This document shows positions 1 to 8,960 of a stretch of DNA of 64,000 nucleotides, piece after piece. A program made the position numbers and the translations under genes. This stretch comes from Bradyrhizobiaceae bacterium (GTDB lineage: Bacteria; Pseudomonadota; Alphaproteobacteria; Rhizobiales; Xanthobacteraceae), in NCBI GenBank assembly GCA_020544565.1, contig CP078014.1, positions 1,641,874 through 1,705,873 of the forward strand. Direction: 5' to 3'. The stretch's first letter is position 1, and each line of letters begins with the position of its first letter. The notes beneath the pieces were generated by a model. It worked only from the letters and a program-made list of their open reading frames with translations. It searched no databases and was not told the DNA's origin.

Positions 1-420
1 ATCGATGGCCGCAATGATCAGCTGCGGACAGGCACGCATGGCCTTGACCAGATCACCCGTCATGCGGGTGAACGCGAGCAATCCCGCCATGTCGCCGTTG
101 CGCTGCATTTCAACCAGCGGGCCGATGATGTCATGCACATCGCCGCCGGAGCAGAAATTGCCGCCGGCACCCGTGATCACCACCGTCTTGATGCTTTGGG
201 CATAGGTCAGATCGCGGAACATGTCGCGCAGCTCAGAATATGATTCCAGCGTCAGCGGATTCTTCCGCTCAGGCCGGTTGAGCGTGACCGTCGCGACAGC
301 CCCTTCGACTTGCCAGAGGAAGTGCCGTGGTTCGAAATGCTCGAAGTCGACCCTCGTTGGACGAAAGCGTGCAGCGGTGTCCGTTACTTGCGCATTCCGC
401 GCGGTCGCCACATCAGACAT
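1..420 (-). CDS. Enoyl-CoA hydratase/isomerase family protein (3' end outside window)
   Basis: The ATG is at 418-420 on the minus strand and the frame runs off the left edge, so only about 140 N-terminal residues are seen. After an unusual leader of about 35 residues comes a crotonase start ([16 protein letters not shown]) and the oxyanion-hole segment [17 protein letters not shown]. The second oxyanion segment and catalytic acids lie outside the window. It sits 11 bp downstream of the SDR gene on the same strand and is probably the last visible member of the 1969-to-1 operon. The neighbours are CoA-ester enzymes, so it likely hydrates or isomerises an unsaturated acyl-CoA from aromatic or alicyclic acid breakdown. 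The substrate cannot be read from this fragment. Confidence 0.8.
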   Translation of the reverse strand, partial: MSDVATARNAQVTDTAARFRPTRVDFEHFEPRHFLWQVEGAVATVTLNRPERKNPLTLESYSELRDMFRDLTYAQSIKTVVITGAGGNFCSGGDVHDIIGPLVEMQRNGDMAGLLAFTRMTGDLVKAMRACPQLIIAAID

Positions 421-431
421 CGGCCTCTCCC

Positions 432-1178
432 TTATCCGGCAAACGTCAATCCACCGCTCACGCTCAGTACCTGACCGGTGACATAGTCGGACCGTGAGCT
501 TGCAAAGAACACGACAGCGTCCGCGATTTCCTGCGGTCTGGCGAAACGCCGAAACGGAATCGCCTTGAGAAACGCCGCCCTGAGATTTTCCGGTCGCGAC
601 TGCAGCATGGGCGTGTCGGTCGGGCCCGGACAAACGCAATTAACATTGATCGAATAACGCGCCACTTCGCGCGCGAGCGACTTGGTGAATGCAATCACAC
701 CGCCTTTGGCGGCGGCATAGGTCGTCTCGCCGCTGCTGCCAACTCGTCCCGCATCGCTTGAAATGTTGACTATTTTTCCCTTGCCGGCAGCGATCATAGC
801 TGGAAGCAACGCTTGGGTGAGGTGCAGAGTGCCATTGAGGTTGATCGCGATGACACGATCCATGTAATCGGGCGGATTGTCGACGAATAGCTGGAGATCA
901 TTCCAACCCGCCGCGTTGACCAGGATGTCGATGCGCGGATGTTGCGCGAGAATAGCGGCTGCGCTGCGTCGGATCGAAGCCGACTCGGCCAGATTGATCG
1001 GAAGGTACTCGACGGCGAAATTGCTCTGCTTGGCCTCGGCCACGACCTCGGCGCCCTTTTTCTCGTCGATGTCCGCGCAGATGACGGTCGCTCCGCAACG
1101 GGCGAACTCCATCACGGTTGCCTTGCCAATGCCCGAGGCACCGCCGGTGACCAGGGCGATCTTGTCATCGAACCTCAT
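432..1178 (-). CDS. Short-chain dehydrogenase/reductase, possibly a BadH-like hydroxyacyl-CoA dehydrogenase
   Basis: This is a classical SDR of 248 residues. It has a TGGASGIG cofactor loop near residue 12, an NAAG motif near residue 87, a catalytic Ser followed by YAAAK near residue 155, and the C-terminal end [13 protein letters not shown]. That ending is common in hydroxyacyl-CoA dehydrogenases such as BadH (2-hydroxycyclohexanecarboxyl-CoA dehydrogenase). The ATG at 1178 shares one base with the TGA of the upstream crotonase (TGATG), so the two are translationally coupled; a GTG one codon earlier is possible. Two crotonases flank it, so oxidation of a 3-hydroxyacyl-CoA made by one of them is the natural inference. 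The exact substrate is not established. Confidence 0.8.
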   Translation of the reverse strand: MRFDDKIALVTGGASGIGKATVMEFARCGATVICADIDEKKGAEVVAEAKQSNFAVEYLPINLAESASIRRSAAAILAQHPRIDILVNAAGWNDLQLFVDNPPDYMDRVIAINLNGTLHLTQALLPAMIAAGKGKIVNISSDAGRVGSSGETTYAAAKGGVIAFTKSLAREVARYSINVNCVCPGPTDTPMLQSRPENLRAAFLKAIPFRRFARPQEIADAVVFFASSRSDYVTGQVLSVSGGLTFAG

Positions 1179-1969
1179 CACGCGGCTCCGTTTTTCATCT
1201 GCATCGAGGATCGGGTGGAACCGGCGAGATACGCCTCAACGCGCTGACACGTGTCAGCATTGCCGAGAAGCTGCCGGGTGAATTCCAGTTCGTCGGTGTA
1301 TCCGCTGCGGTCGCTATGACCGGCTGCGGCAATGCATGCCTTGCTGGCGGCAAGTGCGGCGGCGGGAAGACTCGCAATCCCGGCCACGATCCCGGCTGCG
1401 CGCTGCGCCAGTTCGGCACGCGGCACTGCCCAGTTCACCACGCCGACAGCGCTGGCAGTTGCGCCGTCGAGGATTTCGGCGCCCAGAATCAGCCGCGCGG
1501 CAAGCGCCGCGCCGCATAACCGGGTGAGGCGCTGCGTGCCGCCGGCGCCCGGGAGCAATCCGAGCCGGACCTCCGGAAGCCCCAGCCTGGCTTCCGTCGC
1601 CGCGATCCGCAGATCGCACGCCAGCGCCAGTTCAAGCCCTCCCCCCATTGCCGCGCCATCGATTTCCGCCACGACGACTTGAGGCAACCGCTCGATCCGC
1701 GCATACAGCCGCTGGATGCCGGCCACGAAGGCATACATCCGGTCGGCGCCGTCAGGCGCCTCCATGTGCGCCCGCACTTCTCGCAAATCGGCGCCGGCAC
1801 AGAACACCTTCTGGTCCGAGCGAACATGTAGTACCGTGCAAGGCGGGCCGCTGGCCAATTCGTCGAGTTTCGCCTCGAACGTTCTTATCCATTCTCCGTT
1901 GATCGCATTCACCGGCGGTTGGCTCAGCGTCAACACGACGACCGCACCGCTGGTGGTGGTAAAAATCAT
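1178..1969 (-). CDS. Enoyl-CoA hydratase (crotonase family)
   Basis: The protein has 263 residues, normal crotonase length. The first oxyanion-hole motif (CAGADLREVR) is near residue 59 and the second (GAAMGGGLELALACD) near residue 105. It also has the hydratase segment LPEVRLGLLPGAGGTQRL, whose acidic residue matches active hydratases. It is first in a coupled pair with the SDR, and the stop and start codons overlap. Just upstream is a short frame that looks like the tail of an acyl-CoA dehydrogenase, so the ancestral operon may have coded a whole dehydrogenase-hydratase-dehydrogenase series. General acyl-CoA hydratase activity is well supported; assignment to BadK, BadI or another specific enzyme is not. 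Confidence 0.82.
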   Translation of the reverse strand: MIFTTTSGAVVVLTLSQPPVNAINGEWIRTFEAKLDELASGPPCTVLHVRSDQKVFCAGADLREVRAHMEAPDGADRMYAFVAGIQRLYARIERLPQVVVAEIDGAAMGGGLELALACDLRIAATEARLGLPEVRLGLLPGAGGTQRLTRLCGAALAARLILGAEILDGATASAVGVVNWAVPRAELAQRAAGIVAGIASLPAAALAASKACIAAAGHSDRSGYTDELEFTRQLLGNADTCQRVEAYLAGSTRSSMQMKNGAA

Positions 1970-1971
1970 GC

Positions 1972-2220
1972 TCAGGCGCGCCTTTCCTGCTTCGCATCAA
2001 TGCCGATCGCCCGGCTGTTGACCAGCCGCCGAACATCACCTGTGCTCTCGTGGATCCGGCTGGCGTGTACAGCGCGGTCAATTCGCGCGGCTCCGTCGTC
2101 GTCGGTCAGATAAGCTGCTCCGACGAACAACCGGTTCGCATCGGAAAAAATGCGTTCGGGCGCTTGGCGCCAACCACGAAACGAGCAAGCGCCGGCGTCA
2201 CTGCTCTTCGCCATGTGCAT
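1972..2220 (-). pseudogene. Probable C-terminal remnant of an acyl-CoA dehydrogenase
   Basis: An 82-codon minus-strand frame overlaps the end of the ligase gene and stops 2 bp before the crotonase start. Its last third (SRIHESTGDVRRLVNSRAI) lines up with the conserved acyl-CoA dehydrogenase tail of type ARIYEGTSEVQRLVISRAI, sharing about 12 of 19 positions, but the catalytic Glu-Gly pair has become Glu-Ser. The preceding 45 residues resemble no dehydrogenase domain, and there is no FAD or acyl-CoA binding region. I read this as a deletion scar. The alternative is an unrelated small protein. Confidence 0.42.
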
Positions 2221-3772
2221 CAACCTTATGGTCGCGAAGCATGAAGCGTTGAATTTTTCCGGTCGCGGTCTTCGGCAGATAGTCGACAAACTCAATCCAG
2301 CGCGGATATTTCCAGGAGCCGACAGCGCGCTTCACATGCACTTTGAGCTCTTCATGGAGCCCTCGGCCGACATCGCCGTTCGCGCAATCCTTGAGCACGA
2401 CGAATGCCTTTGGCTTGACCAGGCCATTGTCATCTTCGACCGGCACGACTGCGGCCTCAAGGACGTTCGGATGGGTTGCCAATGCCTCCTCGATCTCGAA
2501 CGGCGACACCCAGATCCCGCTGACCTTGAACATGTCATCGGTACGTCCGCAGTACGTGTACACCCCGTCCGCACGCCGCGTGTATTTGTCACCGGTCCGG
2601 GTCCACTCGCCTAAAAACGTGCGGCGCGATTTCTCGCGCTGATTCCAGTACCCGGCCGCAGACGATTCGCCCTTGACGAGAAGCTCTCCCATCTCATTGT
2701 CGCCGACGTCTTGCGCGTGTTCGTCAACCAGCCTGAGCTTGAATCCGTCGACCGGCACACCAGACGTACCGTACTCGACGGCGTTCGGAAGGTTAGTCAG
2801 AAAGAGATGTCCCATCTCGCTCGAGCCGACGCCGTTGACGATGTCGAGGCCAAATCGCTGCTTCCAGGCCGCGCCGATATGGGAAGGCAGTGGCTCTCCG
2901 GCCGAAAAGCAAAGCCGCAACCGGCTGGGCATGTTTTCAGGCTTGCATCCGGGATCGGCAAGAATTGCGGCATAAAGCGTCGGCACAGCAAAAAACAATG
3001 TCGGCTGATAGCCCCGCAGCATTTCGAACACGGTTTGCGGGGTCGGCCGCTCCGGATAGAACACTGCCGTTGCTCCTACCCACAACGGACAGAACATGGC
3101 ATTGCCGAGGCCATACGAGAAAAACAGCTTGGCGGCAGAAAACACCACGTCATCTTCCCGATAGCCGATACGCCGCTCGCCGGCGGTCTGCGCCATGACC
3201 TTGGGATTCGAATGCACATGCATGACACCCTTCGGCATCCCGGTCGTGCCTGACGAATAGAGCCAGTAGGCCACCTCATCGGCCACAGTTCTGGCTGGCG
3301 CCGCCCCCTCGTTCTCGGCCGCGAGAAGCAGATCCAGCCGTGGCACCGACACAGGGCCGCCGCCGACAACGACAATGCTCTTGAGGTTCGACAGATCCTT
3401 GGCTGCTTCCTGAACATCCGTGAGCAATGCCGCCGAAACGAAAACTGCTTTGGCTCGCGAATCTTCGAACAGATAGCGATATTGATCGACCGTCAGCCGC
3501 GTGTTGACCAGAACCGGAACGATGCCTGCCCGGATTGCCCCCCAGAACAGGATCGGAAATTCGACGGTATCGAGCAGAACCAGGGCAATTCTGCTTTCCG
3601 TTTCGATTCCCATGCGAGCCAGCATCGGACCGATGCGCGCAACGGAATCGCTCAGTTCCGCATAGGTGAGATTGCGAGCTGGATCGATGAACGCGGTCTT
3701 GTCGCCCCTGCCTTCGGCAACATGCCGGTCGACAAAATCGACAGCTGCGTTGTAGTCGCGGAGCGCCATCAT
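2198..3772 (-). CDS. hbaA: 4-hydroxybenzoate/benzoate-CoA ligase family (HbaA-like)
   Basis: The protein has 524 residues, the length of the benzoate-CoA ligase family. It carries the adenylation motif YSSGTTGMPKGVMHVH near residue 170, GVGSSEMGH near residue 315, a TGD motif near residue 395, and the catalytic lysine in PKTATGKIQRF close to the C-terminus. Such enzymes activate an aryl carboxylate with ATP and CoA through an acyl-AMP. The gene is divergent from 4-hydroxybenzoyl-CoA reductase, as expected for a ligase that supplies 4-hydroxybenzoyl-CoA; related HbaA enzymes also accept benzoate. A near-match Crp/Fnr dyad lies 59-72 bp upstream of the start. Two adjacent ATGs (3772, 3769) are possible. 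Family call very likely; substrate inferred from context. Confidence 0.85.
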   Translation of the reverse strand: MMALRDYNAAVDFVDRHVAEGRGDKTAFIDPARNLTYAELSDSVARIGPMLARMGIETESRIALVLLDTVEFPILFWGAIRAGIVPVLVNTRLTVDQYRYLFEDSRAKAVFVSAALLTDVQEAAKDLSNLKSIVVVGGGPVSVPRLDLLLAAENEGAAPARTVADEVAYWLYSSGTTGMPKGVMHVHSNPKVMAQTAGERRIGYREDDVVFSAAKLFFSYGLGNAMFCPLWVGATAVFYPERPTPQTVFEMLRGYQPTLFFAVPTLYAAILADPGCKPENMPSRLRLCFSAGEPLPSHIGAAWKQRFGLDIVNGVGSSEMGHLFLTNLPNAVEYGTSGVPVDGFKLRLVDEHAQDVGDNEMGELLVKGESSAAGYWNQREKSRRTFLGEWTRTGDKYTRRADGVYTYCGRTDDMFKVSGIWVSPFEIEEALATHPNVLEAAVVPVEDDNGLVKPKAFVVLKDCANGDVGRGLHEELKVHVKRAVGSWKYPRWIEFVDYLPKTATGKIQRFMLRDHKVDAHGEEQ

Positions 3773-3830
3773 CAGCGTCGTCCATATATTCCGGATTTTC
3801 AGAAGCTACTGGTGGACGGCGGCCCGATCC

Positions 3831-3844
3831 TTGACTTCGGTCAG
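3831..3844. promoter_or_regulatory. Near-consensus Crp/Fnr-type site in front of hbaA
   Basis: TTGACTTCGGTCAG differs from TTGA-N6-TCAA only in the last base. It lies 59-72 bp upstream of the ligase start, in the 168-bp space between divergent hbaA and hbaBCD. A similar dyad at 3879 lies on the hbaB side, so each divergent promoter could have its own HbaR/AadR/FNR-type operator. Confidence 0.45.
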
Positions 3845-3878
3845 GTCGGACGCTCGACGAAAGTCGTGGTGGGTAGTC

Positions 3879-3892
3879 TTGATTTTTGTCAT
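3879..3892. promoter_or_regulatory. Near-consensus Crp/Fnr-type site in front of hbaBCD
   Basis: TTGATTTTTGTCAT matches TTGA-N6-TCAA except for the final base. It lies 49-62 bp upstream of the hbaB ATG, a spacing that would fit an activator bound near -41 of a start point about 15 bp before the gene. In R. palustris, 4-hydroxybenzoate genes are activated by HbaR and AadR, both Crp/Fnr proteins; two HbaR-like genes lie 4 kb downstream. Confidence 0.5.
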
Positions 3893-3940
3893 GGAAGCAA
3901 GATGCCAACAGGGGCAGCATTTCCGGTGTGAGGCTCCATC

Positions 3941-4432
3941 ATGCATCAATCTGGCCGATCGTTGAAAAAACGCTTGCTGAAAATGAAGCTCAACGGACGC
4001 TGGCGCGAAGACGCCGTGTTCGAAAGTGAATTGCTCGTCGACTATCTGCGCAACGTAACGCACTTGACCGGAACAAAAACCGGTTGCGATGGCGGCGAGT
4101 GTGGCGCGTGCACTGTCCTGGTCGACGGCGAAGCGGTGCCATCCTGTATCACGCTCGCGATACGCTGCGAGGGACGCAGCGTGGAGACGATCGAGGCGCT
4201 CGCGTCACAAAGCCGTCCCAGTCGATTGCAGCGCGCCTTTCACGAGAAACTGGGCGCACAATGCGGCTTCTGCACGCCGGGAATGATCATGGCCGCCGAG
4301 GCGCTTCTGCGCCGCAATCCGGCACCAACCGAGAGCGATATACGGGCCGCCTTATCGGGAAATCTTTGCCGCTGCACGGGTTATGTGAAAATCATCGAAT
4401 CCGTGCAGGCAGCCGTGGGAGCCACCTCATGA
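3941..4432 (+). CDS. hbaB: 4-hydroxybenzoyl-CoA reductase, gamma (2x[2Fe-2S]) subunit
   Basis: The protein has 163 residues, the size of the small iron-sulfur subunit of xanthine-oxidase-family enzymes. The plant-type [2Fe-2S] cysteines are in [10 protein letters not shown] near residue 48; the second cluster is in CGFCTPG and CRCTGY in the C-terminal half. It passes electrons from ferredoxin toward the molybdenum subunit. Its TGA overlaps the hbaC ATG (ATGA), so the genes are coupled. About 15 extra N-terminal residues precede the conserved start; an internal Met near residue 15 could be the true initiator. Assignment to 4-hydroxybenzoyl-CoA reductase rests on the operon, above all on the special cysteine set in hbaD. 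Confidence 0.9.
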   Translation: MHQSGRSLKKRLLKMKLNGRWREDAVFESELLVDYLRNVTHLTGTKTGCDGGECGACTVLVDGEAVPSCITLAIRCEGRSVETIEALASQSRPSRLQRAFHEKLGAQCGFCTPGMIMAAEALLRRNPAPTESDIRAALSGNLCRCTGYVKIIESVQAAVGATS

Positions 4433-6765
4433 TCGCCGGTCCAGCCGCAGCAGAAAGCCCCTCCCGCCGCGGCGTTCCCCTGATCGACGGCATCGAAAAA
4501 GTTACCGGGCGTGCACGCTATACAGCCGACCTCGATCATGCCAACGCCCTGGTCGGACGCATCCTGCGGAGTCCCGTAAGCCACGGCGACATCGTTCGGC
4601 TGGATATAACAAAGGCCCGGGCGATTGAAGGTGTTTTGGCGATCATCACCGGCGACGACTGTCCCCACACTTACGGCGTGCTCCCGATCGCCATGAACGA
4701 ATATCCGCTGGCCCGTGGCCGCATACGCTATCGCGGCGAGCCGGTCGCGGCCGTGGCCGCAATTGATGCCGAGACGGCCGAGCGCGCTATTGGCCTGATC
4801 GAACTGGAAGTGGAAGAGCTTCCCGCCTATTACACCTCCGATGCCGCGCGCGCGCCGGACGCGGTGCTTCTGCACGACAACAAGCCCGGCAATGTCGAAC
4901 GGGAAGTTCATCATCAGTTCGGCGACGTCAGCGCTGGTTTTGCCGCAGCCGATTTGGTGCGCGAGGAGAAATTCTGCTGCGCCGAAATCAACCATGCGCA
5001 GATCGAGCCGCATGCAAGTCTTGCCGATTTCGATCCGCTGACGGGGCGTCTGACGGTGCAAACCGTGTCGCAGGTCGGCTATTACCTGCACCTCATGCTG
5101 GCCCGATGCCTCGACATGGATTCCTCGCAGATCCGCGTCATCAAGCCGTTCGTCGGCGGCGGGTTCGGGGCTCGCGTCGAGGCGTTGAATTTCGAGATCG
5201 TCACCGCGCTGCTCGCCCGCGCTGCCGCCGGCAAAGTGATGATGCAATTGACGCGCGAGGAAACCTTCATCACCCACCGTGCCCGTCCCCAGACCGACAT
5301 CCGGCTAAAGCTCGGGATGAGCAAGAATGGGCGACTGACCGCTTGTGAAGCGCATATCGTGCAGCGCGGCGGCGCCTATGCCGGTTACGGCGTCATTACC
5401 ATCCTCTATGCCGGCTCGCTGTTGCAGGGCCTCTACGACATTCCCGCGGTCAAGTACGACGGTTATCGAGTCTACGCCAATCTTCCCCCGTGCGGCGCCA
5501 TGCGCGGGCACGGTTCGGTTGACACCCGCCACGCCTTCGAATGTCTGCTCGATCGTATGGCGCGCGAGCTCGGACTCGACCCGTTCACGGTCCGCCGCGC
5601 CAATCTGCTGCAAGCACCCACCCGCACGCTGAATGACTTGACGGTCAACAGCTATGGACTGGCCGAATGCCTCGACACGGTGGAGCGGGCGAGCGGATGG
5701 CGCGAGCGGATCGGAAAACTGCCGCCGGGCAAAGGCCTCGGCATGGCTTGCTCCCACTACGTCAGCGGGGCAGCAAAGCCGATCCATTTCACCGGCGAAC
5801 CGCACGCCGTCGTGAACCTCAAGCTGGACTTTGACGGTGGCGTGACAGCGCTCACCGGCGCCGCCGATATCGGCCAAGGTTCCTCCACCATGGTGGCAAT
5901 TACCGTGGCCGCGACCCTCGGCATCTCGCTCAACCGCGTGCGCGTCGTCGCCGCCGACACCGCCGTCACCCCCAAGGACAACGGCGCCTATTCCTCCCGC
6001 ATCACCTTCATGGTCGGCAACGCCGCGATCGACGCTGCGAAGAGATTGAGGGCGGTGCTCATTGCAGCGGCCGCACGCAAGCTCGAGGTCAATCCGGAGG
6101 ACGTCGAATGCGCGGACGAGGTATTCCGCGTCGGCTACGGCAATCAATCGACGTTGCCGTTCGCCGACGTCGTTGCCGCAGTGCTGGTTGATGAGGGCGC
6201 TGTCACCGTCAAGGGGACATTTACTTGCCCGCCGGACGCTCAGGGCGGCAAACACCGGGGCGGCGCCGTCGGCTCCACCATGGGATTCAGCTATGCCGCC
6301 CAGGTGGTTGAGGTCAGCATCGATGAGGACACCGGTCTGATAACAGTCGACAAGGTATGGGTGGCGCTCGACTGCGGCTACGCCATCAACTCCTTGGCGG
6401 TGGAAGGCCAGATCCAGGGATCGGTCTGGATGGGCATGGGTCAAGCCATGTGCGAGGAAACCCGCTATCTCGACGGCTTGCCGGCTCACGCAAACCTGCT
6501 CGAATACCGCATGCCGACCATCATGGATTCCCCTCCGGTCGAAACGCATATCGTCGAAAGCCACGATCCCAACGGACCATTCGGCGCCAAGGAGGCGAGC
6601 GAAGGCGCACTGGCCGGCTTTCCACCAGCCTTGGTGAACGCTATCGCCAACGCAATCGGTATCGACCTCAATGAATTGCCGGTGACCCCGGACCGGGTCA
6701 TGGATGCGCTGATCCAGCGCCGGCGGCAAGCGAAGCTTGCCCGAACCTTGAAGGCCGCATCATGA
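4429..6765 (+). CDS. hbaC: 4-hydroxybenzoyl-CoA reductase, alpha (molybdopterin) subunit
   Basis: The protein has 778 residues, typical for the large molybdopterin-cytosine-dinucleotide subunit. The N-terminal domain starts with the conserved [22 protein letters not shown] near residue 243 and IGQGSSTM near residue 480 are cofactor-contacting segments; FGAKEASEG near residue 720 carries the catalytic glutamate of the family. The enzyme removes the para-hydroxyl of 4-hydroxybenzoyl-CoA, yielding benzoyl-CoA. The start at 4429 gives an ATGA overlap with hbaB and fits the family N-terminus; the frame stays open upstream, but that stretch overlaps hbaB and is not conserved. Also couples by ATGA to hbaD. 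Confidence 0.9.
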   Translation: MIAGPAAAESPSRRGVPLIDGIEKVTGRARYTADLDHANALVGRILRSPVSHGDIVRLDITKARAIEGVLAIITGDDCPHTYGVLPIAMNEYPLARGRIRYRGEPVAAVAAIDAETAERAIGLIELEVEELPAYYTSDAARAPDAVLLHDNKPGNVEREVHHQFGDVSAGFAAADLVREEKFCCAEINHAQIEPHASLADFDPLTGRLTVQTVSQVGYYLHLMLARCLDMDSSQIRVIKPFVGGGFGARVEALNFEIVTALLARAAAGKVMMQLTREETFITHRARPQTDIRLKLGMSKNGRLTACEAHIVQRGGAYAGYGVITILYAGSLLQGLYDIPAVKYDGYRVYANLPPCGAMRGHGSVDTRHAFECLLDRMARELGLDPFTVRRANLLQAPTRTLNDLTVNSYGLAECLDTVERASGWRERIGKLPPGKGLGMACSHYVSGAAKPIHFTGEPHAVVNLKLDFDGGVTALTGAADIGQGSSTMVAITVAATLGISLNRVRVVAADTAVTPKDNGAYSSRITFMVGNAAIDAAKRLRAVLIAAAARKLEVNPEDVECADEVFRVGYGNQSTLPFADVVAAVLVDEGAVTVKGTFTCPPDAQGGKHRGGAVGSTMGFSYAAQVVEVSIDEDTGLITVDKVWVALDCGYAINSLAVEGQIQGSVWMGMGQAMCEETRYLDGLPAHANLLEYRMPTIMDSPPVETHIVESHDPNGPFGAKEASEGALAGFPPALVNAIANAIGIDLNELPVTPDRVMDALIQRRRQAKLARTLKAAS

Positions 6766-7745
6766 CCACAGCGTTGCAGCCGTTTCGCGTTGCCGAACCC
6801 AGGACCGTGAAGGAGGCGATTGCCGCACGCCTTGATCATACGGGCAGCCGCTTTGTCGCGGGCGGAACTGATCTGCTGGTGAACATGCGGCACGGCATCA
6901 GCAGCCCGGATTTTCTGGTCGATCTTTCCGGCGTCGACCAGCTTGCCAAAATCGAGGACAACGGAGATGGCGTGACCGTCGGGGCGGGCGTGACGATCGC
7001 CACCCTCGCCCGCAACGCCGTCATTGCCGCCCGATATCACGCCCTCGCGCAAGCCGCGGAGGCGATCGCCGGGCCCGGTCACCGCATCATGGGAACGGTC
7101 GGGGGCAATTTGTGCCTCGACACGCGCTGCATCTACTACAATCAAAGTGAATGGTGGCGCAGCGCCAACGCCTATTGCCTCAAGAACCGCGGGGATACCT
7201 GCCACGTTGCCCCGCAGGGAAAGCGCTGCCACGCCGCCTTCGCGGGGGATCTGGCGCCCGCCCTGCTCGCTCTTGGCGCTGAAATCGACATTGCCGGCGC
7301 ACAAGGCATTCGCCGCATTCCCCTGAGTCAACTCTATGTCGAAGACGGCAAGGCGCATCTCACTCTGGCTGATGGCGAACTCATCACCGCGGTGCACCTG
7401 CCGTCTAGCCCGCCCCCATCTGCTTATGCCAAGATACGCACGCGCGCAGCCATCGACTTTCCGTTGGCCGGAGTAGCGGTAGTGCTCGCAACATTCGGCG
7501 CCAGCGTCGTTTCGCTCCGCCTGGCGCTGACTGGCACCAACTCGCGGCCGTTCCTGATTGCCGGCACGGAAGCCTTTGCCGGGCGACCTGTCGACGAGGA
7601 ACTTCTGCAAGAGATCGATCGGCTGGTGCAGAAGCAGGTCCAGCCCATGCGTACCACACTCACATCCGCAAATTATCGCCGGGTCGCCGCCGCCTCGCTT
7701 GCGCGGCGCCTGACTGCAAAGCTCTTCGCCGCCGGCGCGGCGTGA
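6762..7745 (+). CDS. hbaD: 4-hydroxybenzoyl-CoA reductase, beta (FAD, [4Fe-4S]) subunit
   Basis: The protein has 327 residues. The FAD-binding signature [15 protein letters not shown] is near residue 31 and TVGGNLC near residue 112. Cysteines 123, 139, 147 and 156 lie in an insertion absent from most xanthine-oxidase-family FAD subunits; their 16-8-9 spacing corresponds to the four ligands of the extra [4Fe-4S] cluster of Thauera HcrB. This cluster is the mark of 4-hydroxybenzoyl-CoA reductase and helps it run reductively from ferredoxin. The gene is last in the coupled hbaBCD operon and is followed by a 302-bp convergent gap that contains a RidA-like fragment. Confidence 0.92.
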   Translation: MTTALQPFRVAEPRTVKEAIAARLDHTGSRFVAGGTDLLVNMRHGISSPDFLVDLSGVDQLAKIEDNGDGVTVGAGVTIATLARNAVIAARYHALAQAAEAIAGPGHRIMGTVGGNLCLDTRCIYYNQSEWWRSANAYCLKNRGDTCHVAPQGKRCHAAFAGDLAPALLALGAEIDIAGAQGIRRIPLSQLYVEDGKAHLTLADGELITAVHLPSSPPPSAYAKIRTRAAIDFPLAGVAVVLATFGASVVSLRLALTGTNSRPFLIAGTEAFAGRPVDEELLQEIDRLVQKQVQPMRTTLTSANYRRVAAASLARRLTAKLFAAGAA

Positions 7746-7809
7746 GCCCGCGTCCAGATCGGACTTTCCCGACCGCAGGAGTGATCGAAACCACGTTGCG
7801 GCATAGGAA

Positions 7810-7971
7810 TAGCCGCCGTCGCCTCCCGTTCTATCTTGCCGTCGTGCTGCTCGACGTTCCAGCCAACCTTCCCGGCGACGAATACAATTCGGCCGCTGCC
7901 ACGCTGATGCCGTTTGCATAGCCCGCCGGCCACCGCCAATCGGGCGGATTGAGAGCCTGAATTAGCTTCGC
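7810..7971 (-). pseudogene. Frameshifted, truncated RidA/YjgF-family remnant
   Basis: On the minus strand one frame reads NPPDWRWPAGYANGISVAAA (from about 7950) and the next frame continues GRIVFVAGKVGWN (to about 7850). Joined, these match the start of a RidA-type protein (NPP.W....GYANG...GR.VFVAGQIGWN). They are in different frames, so an indel lies near 7890. Nothing RidA-like follows the GWN segment, and an upstream in-frame TAG leaves no obvious start. It therefore appears to be a decayed N-terminal piece of an imine deaminase/enamine hydrolase-family gene, wedged between hbaD and the first Crp/Fnr gene. Bounds are approximate. Confidence 0.6.
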
Positions 7972-8047
7972 AAAGCCTCCCTGGAATTGCGGCCGGCGCT
8001 AGTGCCGCTCGGTACCAGCTCTCCACACCAGGATCATCATGTTCTCT

Positions 8048-8773
8048 TCAACGCATCGGCCGCAGCGTGCCCCGCACCGCGTTGCGGTCGTCTGCCGCGA
8101 TGCGACGCAGCTTGACAATATCCCTGACCGTAACCTGGGACGCGTTGATACTGACCCCTGCCTCCCGTAATCTTGCAAAGGCGCGCGAGAGAGACTCTGG
8201 CGTCAGGCCGAGTCGACCGGCGATCAGGATTTTGTCATATGGCAGCGCGAGCGCGCACTGGCCATGCTCCACCGACGACAACGAGGCCAGAAATTCCGCG
8301 ACCCGCTGCACGCCACTTTGGGCCTTGAGCTGCTCGACCTGTTGAACGAGATAATGCATGCGCTGAGAGATCGATGCGATCATGGCCAGCGCAATATCCG
8401 GATTGCCACGGATGCATCGTATAAGATGATCGGCGGGAATGCGCCCGACGCGCGCATTGCTCACCGCCTCGGCGGTCGCGATATATCGATCTCCGGTAAA
8501 GGCGGCAGCCTCGGCAAAGCTGTCGCCAGTCTTCATCATATCAATGACGGTTTCGTCGCTGGATTGAGTACTTCGATAAATCTTCACCCAGCCATCGATC
8601 ACGATAAAGAATGCAGCCGCCGGTTCGCCCTGCCTCATGAACATTTCGTGCGGCCGCAACATAACGGCGGTCGCTGGTGCAATGATTGCCTGAACGGTCT
8701 CCGGCTTCAGCCCTCGGAATACCGCGACACGGGTGATGATCTGCAGGTCGCCGGCGGTCAGCTTTGAAGACAT
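8048..8773 (-). CDS. Crp/Fnr-family transcriptional regulator, HbaR-like (copy 1)
   Basis: The protein has 241 residues: a cyclic-nucleotide-binding-like beta-roll over residues 15-130, a long dimerisation helix near 135-160, and a winged helix-turn-helix near 170-225. The recognition helix LTPESLSRAF has the E..SR pattern that reads TTGA half-sites. The N-terminal cysteines that hold the [4Fe-4S] cluster of FNR and AadR are absent, so it is not an iron-sulfur oxygen sensor; it fits HbaR or DNR-type proteins that answer a small molecule or haem ligand. A perfect TTGA-N6-TCAA site lies 57-70 bp upstream, suggesting autoregulation or control by its partner. It forms a tandem pair with 8961-9686. 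HbaR role inferred from position next to hbaBCD. Confidence 0.85.
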   Translation of the reverse strand: MSSKLTAGDLQIITRVAVFRGLKPETVQAIIAPATAVMLRPHEMFMRQGEPAAAFFIVIDGWVKIYRSTQSSDETVIDMMKTGDSFAEAAAFTGDRYIATAEAVSNARVGRIPADHLIRCIRGNPDIALAMIASISQRMHYLVQQVEQLKAQSGVQRVAEFLASLSSVEHGQCALALPYDKILIAGRLGLTPESLSRAFARLREAGVSINASQVTVRDIVKLRRIAADDRNAVRGTLRPMR

Positions 8774-8829
8774 TGGAAGACCTCAAACTATGCCAAGCGT
8801 GACTGTCGAGACCGATTGGTTTCACCGCC

Positions 8830-8843
8830 TTGACTTTAATCAA
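8830..8843. promoter_or_regulatory. Perfect FNR/HbaR-type dyad upstream of Crp/Fnr copy 1
   Basis: TTGACTTTAATCAA is a full TTGA-N6-TCAA site, 57-70 bp upstream of the regulator start at 8773, in the 187-bp gap between the two paralogous regulators. It suits autoregulation or cross-regulation within the pair, or activation by a general anaerobic FNR/FixK protein. Confidence 0.65.
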
Positions 8844-8960
8844 GCCGCTACCATTGAATTTTGTTGTTTTCACTGCAACGCACACTACTGGCCTTGGCCG
8901 GCTGATTGCGGTCACCGCATGTCGCCGGTCGCCGCTGCGCGCCGGGGGTGCCGAGTTTCC

